Source: Phoebastria nigripes
Taxonomy: Eukaryota > Chordata > Aves > Procellariiformes > Diomedeidae
Assembly (NCBI GenBank): GCA_035582835.1
Contig: JAYKAV010003085.1
Coordinates: forward strand, 58,031 to 122,030
Length of the DNA stretch: 64,000 bases
Direction of reading: 5' to 3'
Shown here one piece after another: positions 50,468 through 61,430 of this stretch (positions within the stretch are counted from its first letter, which is position 1; each line of letters begins with the position of its first letter). Position numbers and translations under genes: made by a program. Below the pieces are notes generated by a model, which searched no databases, was not told where the DNA came from, and saw only the letters and a list, made by a program, of their open reading frames with translations.

Positions 50468-53400
50468 TAAGGACTGTCAGGCAGCTAATTGGCACATAGG
50501 ATGCAGTTATTGAAAAGGAAGTGATTTCAGTGTATATGTATCTTCTCCATGGTTTATTTAACTAATTACGTCTCAGTAGAAAAAAGACGGATGGTACAGT
50601 AAAAAAAACCGGCAGTGCTCTTTTCTGGTTTTGCAGTACACTTCACATCTTTGCCTGCACTTCATGTAATTATTAACAGCCATGTCACATGTTTAAATCA
50701 GTAACATCTTACCAGTAACATCTCACTAACTTCCATCCACTTTGGGTGTAAATGATAAATAAGGTGAAAAGCAGAAGAGCAATTCTTAGATCTAAGTTGC
50801 ATGGTATATTAAGAAAAAATAAAACCCACTGTTTGGGTTAATTATATATTGCACGGTGAATTCCAGTTCACACTATTTCTTGCATAATACAACAGGAACG
50901 CCCTTTCTGATTACTGCATTGTCCTCTTAGTAGATACTATAGCTACTTGATTGAATCTTTGCAAAAAGGTTAACTCTGTAAAGGAGACTTGGAGTCAGTT
51001 TTAACTTCTCTGAGGTTGTTTTCATGATCCATTCTCATTTGGAGGAATGGCAAAAAGGTTAGCATAGTTGATAGTATAAAATAATTTCATGGGCACTAAA
51101 GCTGTCAAAAGGAAGAGCAAATATTCATTCTTTAACATGTTTTACTTGGTTGTCCTTGTTGGGTTTTTTGGATGAGGATGATTATGATTGCTATTATTTG
51201 CTGATTTTAAAAGGTAAGATGACATAGGACAAGTTAAGAAATATTTTGTACTGGATTTGGCAAGAAGTCTAATATTTTCTCAAAGATAAGTTGTTCCCAC
51301 GGTACACCTCAAAGATTTTGTATCATAGGCAAATGAAGAATTTAAAATTAACATGCCTCTTAAGAACTGAAACACGGGGGAAAGAGCATGCTGAGCCTCC
51401 ATTGACCTAGCANGTATCCGCAAGCATGACAAATTTGTTCAAAGCAGAGAATAAGTATGTTATTAAAAGTTCATAACGCTTTGAGTTTGATTTCCTCTCT
51501 TTCCCCTGTCTTTAATGGTATCTTGTCATTCAGGAGCAAAAGTTGCTCAATGGTGCCAAATTATATTTAAATGTCCCATTTTTGTACATATTACAGATAC
51601 TTATCACATTATGCATAAAAAAGATCTTAGCGACTGTATAGTCAAAGCTGTTAGCTCATGGTTAGATTGAATCTCTTAAATGTTAGACCTGGTGAGTCTT
51701 TTAAGTCATATGAATTGTTCCAAGGATTTAGAAATGCAGTCAAGCAATTGCTGTGCACTGTTTGTATTAACAGTATCAGTTCAAATATGCACATCTATTC
51801 TAAACTTATATATCTACTCTGTATATATAGTACATATCTATATCAAGATAGAAAAGAATAGGGTGAATAACTTAAATGTGATAGGCCTCAACTTTCCAAC
51901 TGTTTGGAAATCACAGCTCATGCTGAAATCAACAGCAGCAAAAAATGTAGAAGACAAATGTTGCCTTTTGAAATTTTTATTTTGTATTCTTACACAGAAT
52001 ATTAATGATACATATATTGATGTATAAAGAGTGTGACTATACTTCAGTTTAGTCTTGACTTTATTCGGATTATTTAGAATTCATCATTGATGGATGATTG
52101 GACATGTCAGTCATAGTTTAGGAAGAGTTCTTCCTTTAGAAAAAGTATACTATGGACTATAAATAAGAGGCTAGAAATAACAACAAAAAAGCATTAGAAG
52201 AAAAAAACAAAGCAAGTATTGTGCCTTTGCAGAAGTGATGGGAATTTCACATTCCATAACAATTCTTAAAATCTCCAAATGCTCTTGCGAAAGGAAAAGT
52301 ACTTTAAAGCACTGTTGAAACTGAATCATGATTCTCATTTGTCACCAATTAGTGTAAATGAATCAAAGGAAATTCAACAAAAAGACAGTCTATCTTATAA
52401 ACACACACACACACAAGTTTGTTAAATATACAACAGGCACAGACTGCTTTCTGTTGCACTTCCTTTGCTCTGTCTATCCATGCTGTATAATGAAGAAATC
52501 CAGTATTCAAAATCCAAATTGCACAGTAGGGTGTTTGAAAGCAAGATCTAAATTTTAATTTGAAATGCCTTGCTTAACGACATTCCTTTTCATAGGTGAG
52601 AGTGCTAAAATACAGAAAAATGGATTTTTTCTATATCTCACAGAACAATAATCTTAGGCTTTGAAAATACAAAACTAAAGCATTTTATCTTGGAATTACT
52701 GATTCTGACTATGAGTCAGAATATATTACTTGCTTTGAATCATGACATGATCTCTGTATCACAAAGCCCAGTCACTCATACTGAAGATAAATTAAGCATG
52801 ATCTTGTGGGAAAACAGTAAAAAAATAAAATAGTTATTCAGAGTATTTAAACAGTGCAAAACTATCAATTTCTCTTTAGGTAATCATGTGTGAAAAATGC
52901 AATTCTGCCTTCCAGAGCTTTCTGTGCATCTGCAGGTGTACTGATTTGAGGTAGTCTGGAAAAGTTAGAGTTTTATTTTCACAGAAACCAAACTATTTGC
53001 TGTCTTAAATAGTAGTGGGCTAGTCATCAACTATTATAATTTTCATATGCAAGTTTGATGAGAATGAAAAAAACATTTAGTAGTTTTGCGAATGTAGAAG
53101 GACCAGTCTCNTGTAATATGCAGATCATATGACATGGTTTACCTATTTCAAAAGGAAAATAAATGCCTGCATTGCACATCTATCTCTGTAAGATCTCTAG
53201 CCAGCAATGTACTGTAGGAATCTGAGTGGCTGGATATGAGTGGATTGCTGAAGAAGGGGAAGAGAGCAAGAAAGAGTGTAAAAACATCTTAATGATGAGA
53301 GTAAGATCAAATCAAATGAGGGTCTGTAAGCTTTATGTCATGGCTTCTTTAACATAAAAGCCAAATAAAGGGACCGCTGTGTTGGAGAAGGAAAGGTTCT

Positions 53401-55118
53401 GCTCTAAAGGGGAGTCAAATATTTGCAAATAATGCAAATGGTGTCTGAATTTGCTTGAACTTTTACAGGCTAAAATCCTGAACAGTCAAATCCAAATTGA
53501 ATTTAAAAAGGATGACATTTTTTCCTTCTGGTTTGGAGTTTTATTGCAAGTCAAAGACAGTCTAACTTCATTAAAAGGAAACTTGTACCCCCATTTCAAA
53601 GGCACTAAATGCAGTCAGTGTTTTCATCTAAAATTAAGAATGTTTAGCATGGTTTAGCTAATTCATTTGATGGAATGTATTGATTAGAATGGAGTTTTCC
53701 TCTGAGGCTTAGAGTTGGTTATTCAGTGCAACTCAGAACATAGGTATCAAACTGAGCAGAAAGAAGACTAGGGCTGCTGAACTGAACATTTTACATTGCT
53801 TTATCCTACACTTAAATCAACAGCAATTTATCTGTTTCTCAGTGGGAAGTGTTTTCAAAAGAGGGAAAGGGGAAACTGGAGTGGAGATCCAGAGTGGGAC
53901 GAGTACTACATTCGTTTTCTTGATCTGGCAGCTAGCAGCAGCCAGACATGAATGTATTATTGTCCATAGTGCCTAACTGCAGATGTGCCAGCTTGATCCT
54001 CTAGCATGCCACAGTTTGATACATTATTGTAAAGACAGCAAATAGCCTTGGGCACATGAACTGTGCTGTAAACTGGAAGAATAAAGAAGTTCTTCAAAGN
54101 AAAATATGCAATTTTTTTCCCAAATGGCATGAGCCATTCAGATGCATCATTAGATAGATTACAGTAGAAACCCAAGTAAACTAGACATGAATAAGCCTGA
54201 CATAACCAAAAGGCATAAAGAGATTAAGTTTCTGGTCTTCCTGGTTTTGGATGCCACTGGTGTAAATGAAAGAGAGATAAATTATTAGCTACATTGAATA
54301 ATGACATAGCTATACATAAGCAAACAGTAACAGGAAGACTGTGTAAGGTGGTGCTAAAATGAAGGGAGCATTATCTTTATATTGGGGAAAAAATCAAATT
54401 AATCATAAGTCATTCTAAAATAGTGTTTTTGAGGGAATAGTGAACTTGAGACATCTGAAATGAGTAAGTGTACATCAAAGTTAGATTTTTTTTTTTTAAT
54501 ATCATGAACATTTTTCAGAATTCTATATTCAGTGATATATCAGTTTTACATTCTCCCTTGTTTATGAATTGTGGAACAGCTGGCCCATTTAACAGGCAAA
54601 AATATCTCCCAAAGTAATTTTCTTGCATGGTCTATCCAGTCTAACTTTAGAAATCACATCTTTGTCTACATCAGTATATTATAACAAAGCTCAAGGGAAA
54701 AATTCAGGCTGTGACTCCCTTATTATAAATGAAATCTGATGATCAGATAAAGGGTTTAGATCTCTGAAATTAGCTTCCCACTTGATTAAGCAAGTTCAGG
54801 TTTGATTACAATTTTATTGTTCATTATATGGACTATCTTTTTTTCTTCTACAGGATCTTAGGGAGAAAAGAGTTTCCTAACGATGTCTCATGTAAAGCAT
54901 TATGTTGCATTTAAATTCTTTAATGTTTAGAGAAAAAATCTATTAGATAATGTTTAGGTGAAAAGATAATGAATAAAATACAGACAAAATATATGATTTG
55001 CTAGTAATGCCTTTTATATGTTGAGAAATTTGGATGGCTACACATGTAGAGTGGAAAAATAAGGGGTAGGAAAAGTGTGCTATATAATTTACAAAAATTT
55101 ACAAATTAAGAATGTAAA

Positions 55119-55500
55119 AGCAGCCACAGTGGATTAGAGATCTATACAGCCCAGCATTTTGTTTCTGACAAGCATCAAAAGTGATGCCTAGGAAATAGAA
55201 AAAAGAAAAGGCATGAAAATATGATATTTCACATGAGTTTTCTCCCAGTTTCCAAAGACTTAGGGCTCAGGATGGATTTTTCTCCCATTAACTTGTCCAG
55301 TCTTATCTTCAACTTATATAGTCTTTTACTGTCTACAATGTCCTAGAAGGAATTCCACAAATTAACTACCCTTTGCATGAAAAGCCCACTTCCTTTCACT
55401 TTCTTTCAACCTGCTATCTGCTAGCTTCATTTGATGACTCACAATAATACATAAACTGTCTATAGTTCTTCCACACTTCTGCACATTCTCCAAGCCAAGG
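55119..55500 (-). mobile_element. Ancient CR1-type LINE relic, copy B, minus strand
   Basis: AGATCTATACAGCCCAGCAT then TTTGTTTCTGACAAGC near 55138-55173 parallels the old-CR1 3' segment. TTAACTTGTCCAGTCTTATC near 55290, GAAGGAATTCCACAAATTAA near 55347 and CATGAAAAGCCCACTTCCTT near 55376 follow. CAACCTGCTATCTGCTAGCT then TCATTTGATGACTCAC near 55408-55441 is the hallmark 'aacctgctgcctattaatttcatttgatgacc' segment. It is severely decayed with no open frame and has the same orientation as copies A and C. Confidence 0.78.
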
Positions 55501-57455
55501 CAGAGATGTTAGCGAGTTAGGTTTTTGTGGGTTTTACGGGTTTTTTTTTTTGGTCATGCAAACAGTTAAATGAAATTCAACATACTTCAGAGGAGCTACA
55601 GTCCAGATTCAGCTCAAGTAATGACTAAGCAATAGATANCTTAAGAAGTTATCTAATCATGCTCTTCCTTCCTCATTAGCTCTAAAAATTGTTATTGGCC
55701 ACTCAACAAATCATAGCAAATGAAGCATCAAAAGTTTTAAAAGTGATGAGTGTAAACACACTGATGAAAAAAATTCAAAGACAGTTTGCCAATTTTTATT
55801 GAGAAACTAAAATAACCTGATAAATGTTTATTAAATAACTCGTGGTAGAAACATCTTGTGTCATGATTTTCCTCATGAAGTTTTATGCATCTGCTAGCTT
55901 TGCTTGGATAGGAAGCATCGTGAAAGCATTTGAGAGTATTCTAACAAGGTGTATGTGTCCATGGGGGAACATGTGCCTGTGTGCGTTTGTTAGTACATAC
56001 AGGCTAACACTGTCCTCTGTTGGACAGTCAAAACTATTCCAAAATTGTCTTATGTGTCATATTTGTGTCTGTTCAATATACTACCTCCAATCAACCTGTA
56101 GATACCATGTGTTGTTGGACTATTCCTAACCCATTATTCATTGTTTGAGTTGCCATGTGTTCTAAACATGTATGATGCAATAATAACATACAGTTATTTT
56201 TCTTCTCCAGCAAGAGAAGGTGTAGGTGTCCCCATAAATAGCCCATTGAGTAAGAAAAGGTAGAAGAGGAAGATTGCTGTTTTTTTATTTTATCTTGTTA
56301 AGTTAATTCTATTCATCCAGAAAACAAATCTAATTAAAGTTTTTGATAATCAACTAGAGTGAAGACTTAGACTCAGATTATATGCTTCCAGTCAGGTCCA
56401 GAACATAATATCTAACTCCCTCTAGTCAGCCTTAGGATTTCAGGTTTTCATTTGGACATTGCAGTAGAACAAGAAAAGATGTGGTCACTGCAACTGTGCT
56501 GAAGGTATGTAAGTCAAAATTACTGGCACAATAATTTAAAAAAAAAAAAAAGTTTTAAAATCAATGAGATCTAAATGCAACTAAAGATTGTTTTATATTG
56601 CAACATTTTAATAGTTTGGCCATTCATCTTTTACATGTTTCCCTCTCTGTAACTATAACAGAACCTTTTAAATAANTCTTCTTTTACCATTAATCTTTCA
56701 ACCTTTATGCTTTTTTTTGTTCTCTTAATACTTTGGATTTTTTGATGTTGACATATACTATTTGAAAGTCTATAACAGTTTAGTCATTTAGAAAACTCGA
56801 TTTTATTATTTTTTATAAATTTTAAATAAAAATTAATTTGAGACTACTTCAAGAGCTAATTTGACTATTATCACTGGAAAGAGGTATGACCTTCAGCCAT
56901 GGTAACAAAGAACTTAAGAGTATAATGAACACACTACAGTTACTAATGGATGATTATTCCTACATCCAATATGCCTTCCCTATCCAGGCACACAGTCAAT
57001 ACTTATTCCAAGAGATCCAAGGAGTCCTGAATCCAAGAATGTTTTGATCGTGCTACCAGCAATTGCTATGTTACAAAAAAAAACAACAAAAAAAACCAAC
57101 CAACCAACCAANCAAACAAACAAACAAAAAACCCCCCAAAAAATTAATCTTGCCAGCGGGAATGCTCAAAAGCAAGAGAGCACTCTCCCTACCGAGTCAG
57201 TCATGCTTGCTGTGGTATTAGTATAGCCTGATCAATCCTGATTTCTTCAGGAAGGGCGAAGAACTAGGCTAGAATAACCAATGGTTTAATAAGTTCCCTT
57301 CTGCCTGAACATGAGTCTGAAAAAATTTGGATGAGGAAGGAATGAACCAGTCTTTGGAATCACAGTCTGAGTGGTCCTACCATGAGGTGCCCCATCAACC
57401 AGGCTGAGGCACTACTTCTCACCCATGTCAATAAACGTTCTAGAAACATCATTAA
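55501..57455. other. Unassigned AT-rich noncoding DNA
   Basis: A T run lies at about 55540-55551, an A run at about 56537-56551 and the C/A-rich tract at 57074-57144. A patch at about 57240-57310 loosely recalls a CR1 3' end but is too weak to call. The 95-codon frame at 55842-56129 has no motif. Confidence 0.5.
57074..57144. repeat. (CCAA)n / (CAAA)n C/A-rich low-complexity tract
   Basis: A-runs with single C residues lead into four CCAA units, then several CAAA units and finally ACCCCCC. One N interrupts the array at 57112. It is the complementary composition to the G/T tracts at 50411 and 60498. Confidence 0.93.
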
Positions 57456-57493
57456 CCTTTCTCATTTATTTGGGAGGCCTTTCTCATTTATTT
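57456..57493. repeat. 16-bp direct repeat, 22-bp period
   Basis: CCTTTCTCATTTATTT occurs at 57456-57471 and again at 57478-57493, separated by GGGAGG. It is a local tandem duplication. Confidence 0.9.
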
Positions 57494-58468
57494 CCAGGCT
57501 GTGACTCCCAAATAGAGTGAGGAGACTTCTGAAGCCTGGCATCCTGTGTCTCAGGGTATTTCAGATTCTTGGTGAATACATAGAGTTTAGACAATTCCAC
57601 ACTGTTTTGAATCTTATTCCAATGTACCTTGTACAGACAGCTAAAGTGCCTACCATACAGTCAGAATTGGCAATGGAGCAGCCAGATTCAGTACTCATGT
57701 TAGTTACTGAATCTAGCCACGATTTCTTCCTATTTCCACAAAATGTAAGTAACTAGGAAGTGAATGAGAAATACACAGCCCTGTGTAGGAGGGGAGAAAG
57801 TATTGATAAAGCTCAGCAGCAAGTGTCAATGAGCTGATCCAAGAGGAAAAGAGGGACAAATAACAACAGAGAGGAGCCCTAGTGTATATATACCCAAACT
57901 ATGTCAGCTTGCACTGTTCCTTCTCAGCTTTGAGTCTCTTAAGCAATGCCACAGTGTATACATACGTCAGTGTACAAATAACTACGTATGACAAATGTAC
58001 ATATTAAACATTAAGTACACCCAAAACCAGAGGAAGAAGCATTTTTAAGTAAGCAGGCCTAATCCAAATCTCCAGATGCTGATCGCCTTCTGCTTAGAGG
58101 TGTAGATTTCACAAGCCACTCTGATTGTATCAAAACTCAGAACTCTACATAGTTCTACATATTGAAGTGTTTCTTTTCTATTTTTAAAATCAGAAAAATC
58201 CTTTCTTATCCTTAATATCTACTTGTAACAATACATAAAATAGTTGGCCCCTGCTAGCACCAGGCCAAACTCTTAATCAGAGTAGGTTCAGATAAATACG
58301 AGCTTTGAAAGGATTCCTTAAGTGTCTGTAGTCACTAGAGCGAAAAAAAAAAGAAAACAACCCACATCATGTGTCAAATTGTCCAACTGTATGTTGTTAC
58401 AAGAAGAATTATGTTAAAAAGCATTGTTTTCAAACAACCATCTTCTGTTTGTTCTATACTTAAGACAA
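57494..58468. other. Unassigned noncoding DNA
   Basis: An 80-codon plus-strand frame near 57505-57756 runs into GTAAGT at 57745, a donor-like site. The stop TGA at 57502-57504 lies just after the only good acceptor-like AG (57496-57497), so it does not work as an exon in that frame. Nothing else was recognised. Confidence 0.45.
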
Positions 58469-58572
58469 AGGACTTGGTTCTGCTGCGTTGACTACCAGCA
58501 TGACTACCAGAGGCGGCTCCTCTGAAGCTGATGGAATTACTACTGTTAAAAACCATGGCAGGATCAGGCCCA
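58469..58572. repeat. Degenerate palindromic ancient repeat (GATCCTGC-type)
   Basis: The left end GGACTTGGTTCTGCTGCGTT and the right end CCATGGCAGGATCAGGCCCA are imperfect reverse complements. The interior GAAGCTGATGGAATTACTAC then TGTTAAAAACCATGG resembles 'gaagtcaatgggagttactactgttgacttcaatgg'. An internal 11-bp duplication, GACTACCAGCA / GACTACCAGAG, is also seen. It is likely a non-autonomous DNA-transposon relic related in design to those at 13955 and 15621. Confidence 0.5.
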
Positions 58573-61069
58573 TCTTCCTTATTTAAACATTCATTTAAAG
58601 AACACGTTCCAGATTGATGAATATATTACATGAACTACAACTGAACCTGTCAAAGGAGTAACTTGCTTTAAGTTGGGAATGAAACATTTTGCAGCTATCT
58701 TAATCATTTGGTCTCCTAAGAGAAATAGCAGGTCCCTCCATGAACACATGACAGAACGTGCTGAGTGTTCACCATCCAGCAAGAAAACACATAAAAGGAA
58801 TCTTTGCTCTTTCCTCTTGGATGGCTGTCTGCTCAGGTCTCTAGTATGTTTTGATACTTTTCTTCTGCAAGTCAGTTACTCAATCTTCCGAAAGGTTTGC
58901 ATTGTTCCTCTCCAGTGGAACGTGCTGAAGGAAGCAATGTGAGCAGTGCACTCTCAACCTCCTCAGTTTCCCGCTGCCCCCAGCTGCCCTGCACATTGTC
59001 AGGATATGTAAATAATGCAGACAAACCAGGCATTACAAACCTATCTCTTCCCCACTGCCCAATGGATACATTTTGGAAATGGTACCTTTTGCACTGCTGA
59101 ACAATCTGTCACTTGTGTCCTCCTCTTAAACCTCAAGTTGTACAGATCAAGGGACAACTAAGAATAATGTGATAGATCATACCAGGACACTGCAAGTTCT
59201 CTGAATGCACTGTTAGGTTATATTTATGCATGATGAAGCAAAAGGACTTCACTTCCCCTGCGTGCAGGAAAAAGAAGAAACGATGGACTGTTCCTGATTT
59301 CCCCCCCCCTCCCCGTCCATGGTCATTTTTACCATTCTGTAAAATACAACTACTTTGAAGCTGTACATGCTTTTCTCCAGTCCAGTGACATAATCCTAAT
59401 CCATCTGTCATAACCATCACTAGGAGAAGAATAAAGTCTTTTCCTGATAATATTAACTAGTTTAGTAAGTCCTCTGTGGCTTTTTTGAAAACAAGAATAT
59501 AGATTTCTAGGACACCATATGCATATTTGAAAAAGTCAGCCTAGATAGCATGGATTTATAATGGTCCAATTAAGATCAGGATCTTACCTATATTTTCATG
59601 AACTCCTGACTCTCATTTAGCTAAAATAAAGATTTTAGCACAGGAAAGGCTAAACTGAATGCTACTCATCTGCACTATGATGCTTACTGTTCCCTCCTCA
59701 ATCCATCACAAATCTGTGACAGCACTCTACACTATGAATTGGCTGTCCATTCTAAAATGTTATCCTGCTTTTTACAAGAGCCATCAAAGAGCCAAGCAAA
59801 GTGTTTGTAACAAGGAGAAATGTTTATAATAGACCACAGTGAAACCAGAGTCCAACGTAAATGGCAAAACAGAGTACAGAATACAGCCAAACAGAAGTCT
59901 TTTGATATAAAGGTACCAGTTCAGGTGTAGCACAAGAATTTTTAATGGGAATTTATTGAAGTAGAGTAATGTGGAAAAATGTCATGACAGGACCACCTTT
60001 ATAAATAGACTTAATTCACTCATTATATAAATGCACAGAATTGATTTAGGCTGTGTTACTTTGCCAGCCTGCAAAACCTTCATATGGTCAACTCGCCATA
60101 TTTTTTTTTTCAGAGAGCTATATACACCAAGCAAAGCAGACAGTAACACAGCACATCCAGAATATTGAGAACATATGTTGTCTGCTTTGGGATGTTTAGC
60201 CCAGATTTACAAAACAAGAGTTTAAAGCACAGCCTCAGGTTCCCTGAGATTTCTGAAGCAGCTTTTAAAATAATAAATAAATAAGCTTGCCTGAAATCAG
60301 ATGAGTGGACTGGAGAGTGCTTTATACTTTTGGTTTAACATGGCAGATATGTAGGATTCAGATGCTTACTACCTCAGAAAAGAAACAGAGCAAAGCTGCC
60401 ATGCTCTCTAACAGACTCCTAATCTAGACCATCCAGGCCCTCAGCATGCAGTTTCCCTCCTACATCAGGAGATAAATCTAAACACAACTTTTGCTAATTT
60501 TTTGGGGGGTGTGTGTGTTTTTTGTTTGTTGTTGTTGTTTTGTTTTTTTGTTTTTGGGGGGGTGGTTTGNTTTTTTTTGTTGTGGGGTTTTTTTTTGTTT
60601 TTGTTTGTTTGTTTGTTTTTGTAGGAGGATCAGCAGCTATCTCTCCACCCTGTTGCACCATGCAGTTTTTAACACAAACAGGAAGCATTTTCACAAGATT
60701 TTACCATTTTCATTTATTTTCAAAAATGAAAAAGTTTTAACTACAGATACNTCTTGATGTTGCATATCATATAATCAAATAGATATGCAATACACATATA
60801 CAAATGCAATCTCAAAATTACACAAGTCTCACAGATAATCAGATACTATCTGCTTCTTTATTCTTTATGTATCCTCCCCTCAAAAGTTATCCAAAGTGAA
60901 TACAGAATCATGTTTACTACCGGCATGTCTAAATATCAAGCTTTCTGTTAGCACAGTTATAGCATTGTTTCTCAGACTTATGTCAACTGCCAACAAAATA
61001 AATATGGTTTTTATATAGTAGTCTGTTACCTGTAAGGAGAAAGAATGCATTTTAAAACATATTCCTCGT
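58573..61069. other. Unassigned noncoding DNA
   Basis: Contains a C run with one T at 59301-59314 (nine C, T, four C), the G/T tract at 60498-60624 and otherwise ordinary AT-rich sequence. Open frames around 58591-59420 overlap on both strands without motifs. Confidence 0.5.
60498..60624. repeat. G/T-only low-complexity tract with GTTT units and long G runs
   Basis: About 125 bases are nearly only T and G: a G6 run, a short GT array, GTT and GTTT units, a G7 run, a G4 run and (GTTT)n at the right end. The three overlapping open frames of 66-88 codons here are Phe/Val/Cys/Gly or Lys/Thr/Pro low-complexity artefacts. Confidence 0.95.
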
Positions 61070-61430
61070 CTTGTCCTATACACAACAAATGTGGCCACAC
61101 CAAAGGTCCATGTAACCGAGTACTGTGTGGCAATTCGGGAGTATTTAGAGAAGAGTATTATGTACAAGAAAGGATATATCTATGCTTTATATACTTATTC
61201 CCCAATATGCTCTTCTACTGTCGACCAACCTGCTCTGTGGACTTCCTAAAACAGAAGTCATACCACTGTATTCAAGAATGCTTCATGATTTTTTCTTCTA
61301 TGAATTTGTTGGTCATTTTTTCAAACTTTTGTTATCTTTTACTTACTACATTAGTAAGCGAAGTTATACCATTGTCTTTGTTTCAAGCTTGCTTTTTGAT
61401 GCTTCTCACTTTATATGCTAGAAGACAGCA
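61070..61430 (-). mobile_element. Ancient CR1-type LINE relic, copy C, minus strand
   Basis: CCAAAGGTCCATGTAACCGA near 61100 corresponds to the 'accaaaggtccatctagcccagtat' boundary. TTTAGAGAAGAGTATTATGT, then ACTTATTCCCCAATATGCTC, GTGGACTTCCTAAAACAGAA, TTCTTCTATGAATTTGTTGG and GTTTCAAGCTTGCTTTTTGA follow in the order of the family's 3' region. It shares order and spacing with copies A and B. The 143-codon plus-strand frame at 61045-61476, the longest in the window, lies antisense across this relic and is therefore a chance frame, not a gene. Confidence 0.68.

Larger units (their letters stand above)
47690..55118. other. Unassigned AT-rich noncoding DNA
   Basis: Besides the poly(A) run at 49342, the poly(T) run at 50062 and the GGTT tract at 50411, there is a purine patch near 49199-49217 and an (AC)-run at 52401-52415. 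Nothing else was assigned. Open frames are at most 115 codons (51680-52027), AT-rich in codons and without motifs. Confidence 0.5.

Noticed and set aside
57240..57310. Loose resemblance to a CR1 3' end (GGTTTAATAAGTTCCCTTCT)
   Set aside because: Only a few short words agree and no neighbouring CR1 sequence supports it.
57505..57756. Possible exon ending at GTAAGT (57745)
   Set aside because: The good acceptor-like AG at 57496-57497 is followed in this frame by TGA at 57502-57504. The frame begins with GTG, not ATG, and no partner exon is seen.
60491..60757. Open frames rich in Phe/Val/Cys/Gly or Lys/Pro/Thr
   Set aside because: They are translations of the G/T low-complexity tract.
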